From: Ignavibacteria bacterium
GTDB lineage: Bacteria > Bacteroidota > Ignavibacteria > Tepidaquicellales > OLB5
Reading direction: 5' to 3'
Length of the DNA stretch: 5,333 nucleotides
Assembly: GCA_030835005.1 (NCBI GenBank)
Contig: JAUQWT010000168.1
Location: forward strand, 1 to 5,333
The notes under the pieces: generated by a model
Seen by the model: the letters and a program-made list of their open reading frames with translations, nothing else
Database searches by the model: none
Told to the model about the DNA's origin: nothing
Shown: positions 1 to 5,333 of the stretch, one piece after another
Layout of the letters: each line of letters begins with the position of its first letter
How positions within the stretch are numbered: position 1 is the stretch's first letter
Position numbers and translations under genes: made by a program

Positions 1-1571
1 GGGTTGGCATGCATAAAACGGAAAAGCAGGTTCAATGCTTCGTGTGATTCATCTTTTAGGTCATATTTACCGGAGTCAAAGAAAATATTCTCAATTATTA
101 TCGCCTTACCGGATTTTTTCAGTTCATCTATAGAGATTACGCTCATATCAGTATTTATCTGCTCAAAAGCTTTAGAGGCAGTAAGATCAAGATAGTTAAT
201 GATAGAATAAAAGCCTTTTACATCAGCATAGTATGCATAATACCTTCCGGTTGGTAATGCAATAAAATATTCACCTGTTTCAGGATCTGTTTTTGCAACA
301 CCAACTTCTTTTTTCAGCTCAACATCTTCCCACTTTATTGTTGCCTCCACCGGCATACCGTTTTCATCAAGCACCTTACCGTTTATTGTAACAACATCAC
401 TTACCGGCTGCACCTCTTCAGGCAGTTCAACAAAATAAATATCTTCCTCTCCAAAACCATCATCATTAATTGTCGAAAAGTATGCAACTTTCCCGTCCGT
501 TGATATTTTATAACCCCAATCTTCCTGCGGAGTATTTATCTCTTTGCCAAGATTCACCGGCTCGCTCCACTCAGTCCATGAAGAATCATTCAGCCTTACA
601 CTTTTGAATACATCAGATTTGCCCAGCCCGGTGTGTCCATCGGACGAAAAGTACAATGTCTTGCCGTCCGGATGAAGAAAAGGGGTACGCTCTGTAAACT
701 GGGTGTTGATATTTGGCCCGAGGTTGATTGCGTTTTTGGACCAAGAGCCGTCTGCTTCCTTTAACACAACGTAAAGATCTGTATTCCCCCAGTACATACC
801 GTGATAATAATCACCTTTGGGATGGAAACTGCCAACACCTCCCTGTCTCTCTGACGAAAAGAACATGGCCTTGCCGTCTGCAGTTAAGTATGCATCTGCG
901 TCCCACCATTTAGAATTTATCGGTTCGGGGAACTGCATCACTTCGCTGTATCCGTTTTTCACTTTTTCAATATAGAAGTTATCGCCTCTTCCCAGTGCAT
1001 TAAGGTAGTTTCCGAACAAAACAAGCGTATTGCCATCGGCGGAAATACTGCTTATGTACTCATTGCTTTCAGTATTAACCTTACTTGTCAGCGGTTTTGC
1101 GATTATCCACCTGTTATTTACATAATATGAAACATACACATCTTCCCCGCCGATATTATCTTCTCTATCTCTGCCGGTAAAAAAGATCTTTTTCATATCG
1201 GGAGAGACGACAGGACTATACTCTTTGCCAAGTGAATTTATGTTGCCGCCCATATTGTGAAGCTTAAGTCCTTTAACGGGAGCATTGAGTATTTCAATTA
1301 TCTTATCGATCCGTTCGGTATTGTTTGGAAATTTTGATTTGTTAACTTCATAGATCTTCACTGCTTTTTCCCAGTCATGTTTAAAGATGTAAGGAGAAGC
1401 CAAATACTGAAGTGCAATAAATGCGTCTTCACTTGGTGCGTACAATTTCACAAGATTGGTATAATACTCAGGCGATTCTTCATCATCAACCTGTATTTTT
1501 TGAGATAATATTGATAAAGGTGATATCAGTATAATAATGTATAAAAGAAATAAAAGTCTACTGTTCCGCAT
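1..1571 (-). CDS. Exported OmpA-family protein with TPR, PD40 propeller and regulatory-like domain (C-terminus cut by window)
   Basis: The frame is open from ATG at 1571 to the window edge, giving 523 complete codons and no stop, so the 3' end is missing. Residues 1-24 form a signal peptide (Arg near the start, long hydrophobic core, end near LSILSQ) with no lipobox Cys. Residues 45-95 look like a TPR unit. Five PD40-type beta-propeller motifs follow, near 118-132, 172-188, 225-241, 293-311 and 350-366, each with a core like PDGKTLYFSS. Residues 395-460 resemble a carboxypeptidase-regulatory-like Ig fold (INGKVLDENGMPVEA). From 490 the OmpA C-terminal peptidoglycan-binding domain begins (IIIENIFFDSGKYDLKDES). 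The likely role is an outer-membrane or periplasmic protein that anchors to peptidoglycan. The domain order matches PorE of the type IX secretion system, but many Bacteroidota paralogues share it, so no symbol is given. Upstream in frame there is a TAG and no other ATG, so the start is fairly secure. No clear Shine-Dalgarno is visible. Confidence 0.9.
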   Translation of the reverse strand, partial: MRNSRLLFLLYIIILISPLSILSQKIQVDDEESPEYYTNLVKLYAPSEDAFIALQYLASPYIFKHDWEKAVKIYEVNKSKFPNNTERIDKIIEILNAPVKGLKLHNMGGNINSLGKEYSPVVSPDMKKIFFTGRDREDNIGGEDVYVSYYVNNRWIIAKPLTSKVNTESNEYISSISADGNTLVLFGNYLNALGRGDNFYIEKVKNGYSEVMQFPEPINSKWWDADAYLTADGKAMFFSSERQGGVGSFHPKGDYYHGMYWGNTDLYVVLKEADGSWSKNAINLGPNINTQFTERTPFLHPDGKTLYFSSDGHTGLGKSDVFKSVRLNDSSWTEWSEPVNLGKEINTPQEDWGYKISTDGKVAYFSTINDDGFGEEDIYFVELPEEVQPVSDVVTINGKVLDENGMPVEATIKWEDVELKKEVGVAKTDPETGEYFIALPTGRYYAYYADVKGFYSIINYLDLTASKAFEQINTDMSVISIDELKKSGKAIIIENIFFDSGKYDLKDESHEALNLLFRFMHAN

Positions 1572-1614
1572 ACCAGGCGGATAATTTAAAGGAGAGCAGG
1601 TATGTTTAGAAGTT

Positions 1615-1633
1615 GTTAGAATATATTTCTAAC
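1615..1633. repeat. Perfect 7-bp inverted repeat (hairpin) in the leader of the OmpA-family gene
   Basis: The arms GTTAGAA and TTCTAAC flank a 5-base AT loop. The arms are exact reverse complements. On the minus strand, three further pairs (AAG with CTT) can form beyond a 2-base bulge. It lies 43-61 bases upstream of the ATG at 1571, inside the only sizeable gap of the window. No T-run follows on either strand, so it is not a standard intrinsic terminator. It could be an operator or an mRNA leader hairpin; its function is unknown. Confidence 0.4.
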
Positions 1634-1655
1634 TTAAATTCCTATATTTCAATAC

Positions 1656-1684
1656 AAATTATCTAATTTTTTGGTAATTGGCAA
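1656..1684 (-). promoter_or_regulatory. Possible sigma70-like promoter for the OmpA-family gene
   Basis: On the minus strand TTGCCA (1684-1679, five of six matches to TTGACA) is followed after 17 bases by TAATTT (1661-1656, four of six matches to TATAAT). A GATAAT overlaps the -10 at a shorter 15-base spacing. Transcription would start near 1649 and give a leader of about 78 bases that carries the 1615-1633 hairpin. The DNA here is AT-rich, so chance matches are common. If the host is a Bacteroidota with its divergent promoter code, this reading may be wrong. Confidence 0.3.
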
Positions 1685-1715
1685 TACTATACATAACAAT
1701 TTATAAATGAAACAC

Positions 1716-2516
1716 TTAGCCTCCAACAAGTTTTCTGAATTCATAAAGGGCAATACCGCAGCTAATAGCAACGTTCAGTGATTCTGCCCCTGCATACCCG
1801 TCTATCTTAACTCTCCGGAACTCCAGTGCGGACTTGAGAATATTCTCTGACAAACCTGAAGATTCATTCCCAAAAACCAAAATAGAATTCCGGAGTATAC
1901 CTGTACTTTGATCACTAAGAAAATCCTGCAGCTTAGCTTCTGCATTCAAATCAAACAGATAAACTTCATATCCTGAAGAGGCGGCATCACTTAATTTGCC
2001 TGCCAGATCGGTATTTTCTAGTAAGTTTATATGGAACACACCTCCCAGTGATGACCTCAAGACTTTCTGATTGAAAGGGTCGGCTGAATTTTTGCTTAAC
2101 AATATCGTGTTAACATTGAACCACCAAGCAGTCCGTATAATTGTTCCTAAGTTACCTGGGTCACTTATTCCATCCAGTGCAATGACAAGATCGCCGCGGA
2201 TATTGCTTTCCTGCAAAAGGGGCATTTTCACGACGCCAACTATTCCCTGCGAGCTTTCTGTATCCGTAAGTTTTCTGAAAGACTTCTCAGGAAGAGACTC
2301 TACTATGGTTTTATTTGATGCAAGTTTTGAAAGTATTTGCGGGTGGCCGGAAAGGTCAGTACCGGTGCGGAGTATAATGTATTCAACTTCATATCGTGAT
2401 TTGAGACATTCCTCAACAAGATGAAAACCTTCTATTAGAAATTTTCCGAGCCCGCGGATATTTCTTTTCTGCTTCAGCGATGCGAATTCTTTTATTTGAT
2501 TTGCAGTTAGGATTAT
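1716..2516 (-). CDS. TrmH/SpoU-family RNA 2'-O-methyltransferase, apparently with a non-canonical ATA start
   Basis: This SPOUT (alpha/beta-knot) enzyme transfers methyl from S-adenosylmethionine to a ribose 2'-OH of rRNA or tRNA. The C-terminal half carries the three family motifs: motif 1 near 120-130 (NLGTIIRTA, with Asn122 and Arg128), motif 2 near 216-223 (GNESSGLS) and motif 3 near 239-256 (GAESLNVAISCGIALYE). The N-terminal part (about 1-95) is the substrate-binding domain seen in RlmB/TsnR-like members, with the typical run of basic residues followed by GKFLIEGFHLVEE. The frame is open to a TAA at 2519-2517, yet contains no ATG, GTG or TTG before GTG 2231, which would delete this domain. 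ATA at 2516 lies 5 bases after GGAG (2525-2522) and yields the expected N-terminus (x-I-L-T-A-N-Q-I-K) and 266 residues, normal for the family. An ATG-to-ATA change or sequencing error, ATA/ATC initiation, or CTG at 2477 are alternatives. The exact RNA target cannot be read from the sequence. Confidence 0.88.
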   Translation of the reverse strand: MILTANQIKEFASLKQKRNIRGLGKFLIEGFHLVEECLKSRYEVEYIILRTGTDLSGHPQILSKLASNKTIVESLPEKSFRKLTDTESSQGIVGVVKMPLLQESNIRGDLVIALDGISDPGNLGTIIRTAWWFNVNTILLSKNSADPFNQKVLRSSLGGVFHINLLENTDLAGKLSDAASSGYEVYLFDLNAEAKLQDFLSDQSTGILRNSILVFGNESSGLSENILKSALEFRRVKIDGYAGAESLNVAISCGIALYEFRKLVGG

Positions 2517-2521
2517 TTATT

Positions 2522-2525
2522 CTCC
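2522..2525 (-). promoter_or_regulatory. Ribosome binding site GGAG supporting the ATA start
   Basis: GGAG on the minus strand lies 5 bases before ATA 2516 and 8 bases before ATC 2513. It sits in the 34-base gap after the folE stop. It is the clearest Shine-Dalgarno core in the window, and its placement argues that translation of the methyltransferase begins here rather than at the internal GTG 2231. Confidence 0.5.
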
Positions 2526-2550
2526 AATTATTCCAAAAGAACATGAATTT

Positions 2551-3192
2551 TTATTTACCGATAAGCTTCAGGAATTCAGCTCTTGTTTTTTCGCCTGAGC
2601 GGAATCTTCCAAGCATACAGGAAGCAGTTGCAATAGAGTTTTGTTTTTCAACTCCACGCATCATCATGCAAAGATGCTGCGCCTCACTTACTACAGCAAC
2701 CCCTTTGGGTTCTAGCACTTTGTTCAGCATATCCCCTATTTCCCTGGTCATGCGCTCCTGCACCTGAAGCCGCCTTGAGTACATTTCAACTATTCTCGGG
2801 ATCTTACTAAGTCCCACAATTTTACCGTTGGGAATATATGCAATGTGACATTTTCCGTAAAAAGGCAATAAATGATGCTCGCACAAGCTGAAAAAATCTA
2901 TATCTTTCACAATTACCATTTCATCGTAATGTTCATTAAAGATAGCACCGTTTAAGAGCTTCTCGATATCTTCATCATAACCTTTTGTAAGGAATTTATA
3001 TGCCTTTGCAACGCGGTGCGGCGTTTTTAAAAGCCCTTCGCGTTTAGGATCCTCTCCAACTTCTGCAAGTATGCTTCTTACATTCAACTCAAGAGTTTCA
3101 AGTGATGTCTCGTCAATTATCAACTTCCTATCGAGGTCATCGTCATCATCAATTACACTTATAACTTTTTTTTTGCTGCCGGAATTCTTCAT
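2551..3192 (-). CDS. folE: GTP cyclohydrolase I (type IA, zinc-dependent)
   Basis: FolE converts GTP to 7,8-dihydroneopterin triphosphate and formate in the cytoplasm, the first step toward folate, biopterin-type and 7-deazapurine compounds. The 213 residues match the usual bacterial length (E. coli 222). The active-site block is intact: Cys104-Glu-His-His107 and Cys175 correspond to the E. coli zinc ligands Cys110, His113 and Cys181, while His106 and His173 correspond to catalytic His112 and His179. Other hallmarks are GLSKIPRIVEMYSRRLQVQER (127-147), SEAQHLCMMMRG (169-180) and the C-terminal RAEFL. The first 25 residues are a variable, charged tail with KKK and an acidic DDDDDLD run. The ATG at 3192 is 10 bases after the stop of the pterin synthase gene. 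No good Shine-Dalgarno is seen, so coupling to the upstream gene is likely. Codons 7-9 are a run of nine A bases. Confidence 0.98.
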   Translation of the reverse strand: MKNSGSKKKVISVIDDDDDLDRKLIIDETSLETLELNVRSILAEVGEDPKREGLLKTPHRVAKAYKFLTKGYDEDIEKLLNGAIFNEHYDEMVIVKDIDFFSLCEHHLLPFYGKCHIAYIPNGKIVGLSKIPRIVEMYSRRLQVQERMTREIGDMLNKVLEPKGVAVVSEAQHLCMMMRGVEKQNSIATASCMLGRFRSGEKTRAEFLKLIGK

Positions 3193-3202
3193 GATCTTGT
3201 TA

Positions 3203-3616
3203 TTATTTCTTTCCTAAATATGTAACGGAATTATTAATTGTTTCCTGAAGCATTATTGAGTAGAGCTTTCTGCCCGGAGCGTTGATTTTTGATTCAATCT
3301 GTTCCCAGAATTTTACTGCTATGTTCTCTGTTGAAGGAAGAATTCCATTCATAAAATCCACATCTAAATTAAGATTTTTGTGATCGACCTTATCAATGAT
3401 CTCTTTTTCTACAAGTAGTTTTATTTCTGAAAGATCCATTACAAATCCCGTTTCAGCATTAACCTCTCCTGCTACGGTTACATCCATAACATAATTATGA
3501 CCATGCCCGTTTGGATTTGAACATTTTCCGTATATTCTGAAATTCTCTTCATCACTCAGGGCCGGATTGTAAACTCTGTGTGAAGCGCTGAAATGAAATT
3601 TTCTTGTTATTAACAT
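3203..3616 (-). CDS. 6-pyruvoyl-tetrahydropterin synthase family enzyme (PTPS/QueD, PTPS-type signature)
   Basis: This family acts on 7,8-dihydroneopterin triphosphate, the product of the adjacent folE. PTPS makes 6-pyruvoyl-tetrahydropterin; QueD makes 6-carboxy-tetrahydropterin for queuosine. In the 137 residues the zinc ligands are His13 (FSASHR), His38 and His40 (NGHGHNY). Cys32 is the catalytic cysteine, Asp78-His79 (DHKNL) complete the triad, and Glu125 (ETINN) is the pterin anchor. Cys32-x5-His38 spacing and the LSDEEN segment match mammalian PTPS. Its Cys42, His23, His48, His50, Asp88 and His89 (rat numbering, from memory) all align at a constant offset of 10. E. coli QueD has Cys-x3-His. 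Automated annotation may call it queD; the sequence favours the PTPS type, and the true product is not settled. The gene starts 3 bases after the preceding stop, so translational coupling is likely. Confidence 0.95.
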   Translation of the reverse strand: MLITRKFHFSASHRVYNPALSDEENFRIYGKCSNPNGHGHNYVMDVTVAGEVNAETGFVMDLSEIKLLVEKEIIDKVDHKNLNLDVDFMNGILPSTENIAVKFWEQIESKINAPGRKLYSIMLQETINNSVTYLGKK

Positions 3617-3619
3617 GTG

Positions 3620-4513
3620 TTACTTTGATAACAATTGTTTTTTTGAGGATTTATAATGAAATATAATACTATAAATTAGCAATAAGTTCATACAAATTAA
3701 ATTCACAAAGATGTAGTACTCAAATACTCCAAACACTGCTGCCAAAGAGATGAGGAAGATATGCGTACCGATTGAAAGGGAGCTTGCAAGAGTGAGAAAC
3801 GGTTTGTTTTCGTACCAAATCATTGTCAGTCGCGCTTTTTGATCATTTTCAGGTTTAAGTTCATTTGCGAAACCTTCAAAAAGGACCCTGTCTAATTTCA
3901 GAATAAGATTATCCTGCCAGCCGTAAATCAGAAGAAAAATTCGCTGCAGAAATATCGTCCAATTATCCTGATTGACCTTATCATCATCAGTGATATCCTC
4001 AACAATCCGGTTAACTGTAATTTTACCGGTTTGCTTTATGAAAGATACCTGATAATAAATAAAATACGAACATTGCAGCATTGAAAATACCATTGCTGTG
4101 AATCCTATAGCAAAGAGCCATGGATTGCCGTATTTACGAAATAGAAAATAACTGATTGCCCCAAATACGGCAAAAGTAACAATGAAATCAGAGATCGAAT
4201 CATAGAACCTGCCGCGGCGTGAATCCAGACCTTGGGCCCGTGCAAGAGACCCGTCAACTTTATCAAGAACATTCTTGTAAAAAAGCAGTATCGAGCCAAT
4301 GACCACCGCAATAGTGCTGTTTTGTATAATCAGGAAAGAAGCAGCGACCCCAAACACCATGGAGAGAAGAATAACCTGATGCGGAGTCACTTTAGAATAA
4401 TAGAAAATCTTTGTAAGCTGCTTTGAAGTGATAAACAAGTATGACTGCAGATTCAGAAAATCATTTTCCGGAATTGTTTTGAGAGTTTTATCAAATGAAA
4501 ATTTTTCCTTCAA
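3620..4513 (-). CDS. CDP-alcohol phosphatidyltransferase family membrane protein (TTG start preferred)
   Basis: This integral membrane enzyme class moves a phosphoalcohol or phosphatidyl group from a CDP-activated donor to an acceptor alcohol in phospholipid synthesis. The full signature D-x2-DG-x2-AR-x8-G-x3-D-x3-D is present: Asp84, Asp87-Gly88, Ala91-Arg92, Gly101, Asp105 and Asp109, all metal/CDP-binding residues intact. About six hydrophobic helices lie near 47-63, 67-82, 110-125, 130-154, 240-264 and 266-285. A hydrophilic stretch of about 85 residues separates helices 4 and 5. The substrate cannot be assigned. The frame opens further to ATG 4594 (324 residues), but that start overlaps the TRIC gene by 67 bases and adds an uncharacteristic segment. 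TTG 4513, 14 bases after the TRIC stop, gives 297 residues beginning MKEKFSF. No other ATG, GTG or TTG lies between the two. Neither start has a good Shine-Dalgarno. Confidence 0.92.
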   Translation of the reverse strand: MKEKFSFDKTLKTIPENDFLNLQSYLFITSKQLTKIFYYSKVTPHQVILLSMVFGVAASFLIIQNSTIAVVIGSILLFYKNVLDKVDGSLARAQGLDSRRGRFYDSISDFIVTFAVFGAISYFLFRKYGNPWLFAIGFTAMVFSMLQCSYFIYYQVSFIKQTGKITVNRIVEDITDDDKVNQDNWTIFLQRIFLLIYGWQDNLILKLDRVLFEGFANELKPENDQKARLTMIWYENKPFLTLASSLSIGTHIFLISLAAVFGVFEYYIFVNLICMNLLLIYSIIFHYKSSKKQLLSK

Positions 4514-4527
4514 TCTGACAGTATAAA

Positions 4528-5145
4528 TTAAAATTTGAGCTGGATATTGTATTTGATGGAAACAACTCTGAGAGAAAAAGTCAATACAATGCATGAAAAA
4601 AGAGGAAGTGGAGAATCAAACGGAAAATAGTTAATCATTAACGCAAACAGCAAAGCTCCAAAAAATGAACATGTTGCATATAGTTGCGACTGTTTGAAAA
4701 ACACAGGAACTTCGTTGCATATAATATCACGCATAACTCCGCCAAATACCGCGGTTACAACTCCGATAAGAACGGCATTAAACCAGAAAACCCCTGAACC
4801 AAGTGCATAAGAAACTCCAATTGCAGTGAACAGCCCAAGCCCCAATGCATCCAGCAGAGCAAGCAGCAGCAAAACAATTTTGCCTAAACCTGATTTTTTA
4901 CGAAGTATGAAAATAGAAATTATTGCGAGTATCAGAATGAAAATAGGATATCTGAAGTTCTCTATCCAAAAAAGCGGGTAATGGTTTATGAGAACATCGC
5001 GGAGTGTCCCTCCTCCAAATGCAGTTACCATTGCGACTGCATAGGTCCCTATTATATCCATTTGTTTGCTGCGGGCTTCGATTATTCCCGTTAATGCAAA
5101 CGCAAATATTCCGAGGATCTCTATGGTGTTAAGTAATGCGATCAT
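4528..5145 (-). CDS. TRIC / UPF0126 (YicG-like) membrane protein, probable trimeric cation channel
   Basis: The 205 residues are almost wholly hydrophobic and consist of two copies of the UPF0126 unit (Pfam 'Gly_transporter'). The first, about 5-82, has FGGGTLRDV at 43-51; the second, about 92-170, has FGGVMRDII at 134-142. These paired Gly-Gly-x-x-Arg-Asp motifs at kinked helices identify the prokaryotic TRIC family, homotrimeric K+-permeable channels with seven helices per subunit. Older annotation suggests glycine transport, which the sequence cannot decide. Length is normal for the family (about 200-210). The ATG at 5145 fits the start of helix 1; upstream bases show no Shine-Dalgarno. 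The gene starts 41 bases beyond the tRNA and may share its transcript. It ends just before, or overlapping, the phosphatidyltransferase gene. Confidence 0.95.
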   Translation of the reverse strand: MIALLNTIEILGIFAFALTGIIEARSKQMDIIGTYAVAMVTAFGGGTLRDVLINHYPLFWIENFRYPIFILILAIISIFILRKKSGLGKIVLLLLALLDALGLGLFTAIGVSYALGSGVFWFNAVLIGVVTAVFGGVMRDIICNEVPVFFKQSQLYATCSFFGALLFALMINYFPFDSPLPLFSCIVLTFSLRVVSIKYNIQLKF

Positions 5146-5186
5146 ACTAAAGGATAATCAGGAAACAATAATGAGGTAAAAACTTG

Positions 5187-5258
5187 TACTCCCGGAAGGA
5201 CTCGAACCCTCACTTGCAGGACCGGAACCTGACGTGCTATCCATTACACAACGGGAGC
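5187..5258 (-). tRNA. tRNA-Arg, anticodon CCG
   Basis: The cloverleaf reads from G at 5258 to discriminator A at 5187, 72 bases. The acceptor stem GCTCCCG pairs with CGGGAGT, with a G-U wobble at 1-72. The D arm is GTGT/GCAC around an 8-base loop with GG. The anticodon loop is TTCCGGT (CCG at 34-36, reading Arg codon CGG), with a 4-base variable loop. The T arm pairs GAGGG with CCTTC around TTCGAGT. The bases after the discriminator are CAA, so CCA must be added after transcription. The top anticodon-stem pair (27-43) is a T-C mismatch; the other four pairs hold. Confidence 0.95.
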
Positions 5259-5333
5259 AAAGAACCTGATGAATTTCTTAACAGCAAATTTACGGATTTC
5301 CGGACAATGTTTTAATGATAATATTAGGCAACA

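Noticed and set aside
4..913. Small plus-strand open frames at the left end
   Set aside because: They are antisense to the PD40/OmpA reading frame, which is continuous and rich in family motifs.
1716..2231. Methyltransferase as a short 171-residue protein starting at GTG 2231
   Set aside because: The upstream frame continues without a stop for 95 codons and encodes the conserved N-terminal domain, so the short form would be a truncation.
2071..2767. Plus-strand open frames opposite the methyltransferase and folE
   Set aside because: They are antisense to well-supported genes, show no recognisable motif and are low-complexity in composition.
4105..4426. Short open frames on both strands inside the phosphatidyltransferase gene
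   Set aside because: They lie in other frames over the conserved catalytic signature, which is clearly coded in the main frame.
5146..5186. Terminator between the tRNA and the TRIC gene
   Set aside because: There is a T5 run after the tRNA but no hairpin beyond the tRNA itself.
5259..5333. Promoter upstream of the tRNA
   Set aside because: TTGTCC and TTAAAA can each be paired with a weak -10 at 17-18 bases, but no combination stands out and the host promoter code is uncertain.

Overview
The window is a compact, AT-rich bacterial segment in which everything recognisable lies on the minus strand. It fits the Bacteroidota/Ignavibacteriota/Chlorobiota side of the tree. The basis is an OmpA-type envelope protein combining TPR, PD40 propeller and carboxypeptidase-regulatory-like parts (typical of that group), mostly weak Shine-Dalgarno sequences, and a tRNA whose CCA is not encoded. 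This placement is inference; no marker gene is present to fix it.

Layout in the direction of transcription (right to left): a tRNA-Arg(CCG) at 5258-5187; a TRIC/UPF0126 seven-helix membrane protein (5145-4528); a CDP-alcohol phosphatidyltransferase (to 3620); a 6-pyruvoyl/6-carboxy-tetrahydropterin synthase family enzyme (3616-3203); GTP cyclohydrolase I, folE (3192-2551); and a TrmH/SpoU-type rRNA/tRNA 2'-O-methyltransferase (about 2516-1716). After a 144-base gap comes the start of a large exported OmpA-family protein (1571 to beyond base 1). The gaps from the TRIC gene to the methyltransferase gene are 14, 3, 10 and 34 bases, so these five genes are probably one operon. The OmpA-family gene has its own leader with a possible promoter and a small hairpin.

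The functional core is folE plus the pterin synthase. FolE makes 7,8-dihydroneopterin triphosphate, which is the substrate of the next enzyme. That enzyme has the Cys-x5-His-Gly-His spacing and LSDEEN insert of animal-type PTPS rather than the Cys-x3-His-Gly-His of E. coli QueD. A tetrahydrobiopterin-like pterin is therefore at least as likely a product as a queuosine precursor.

The start codons deserve attention. The methyltransferase has no ATG, GTG or TTG that would include its conserved N-terminal domain; an ATA sits where the ATG is expected, behind a GGAG. The phosphatidyltransferase either overlaps its upstream neighbour by 67 bases or starts at TTG. No mobile element, CRISPR array or clearly new multi-gene system is visible.
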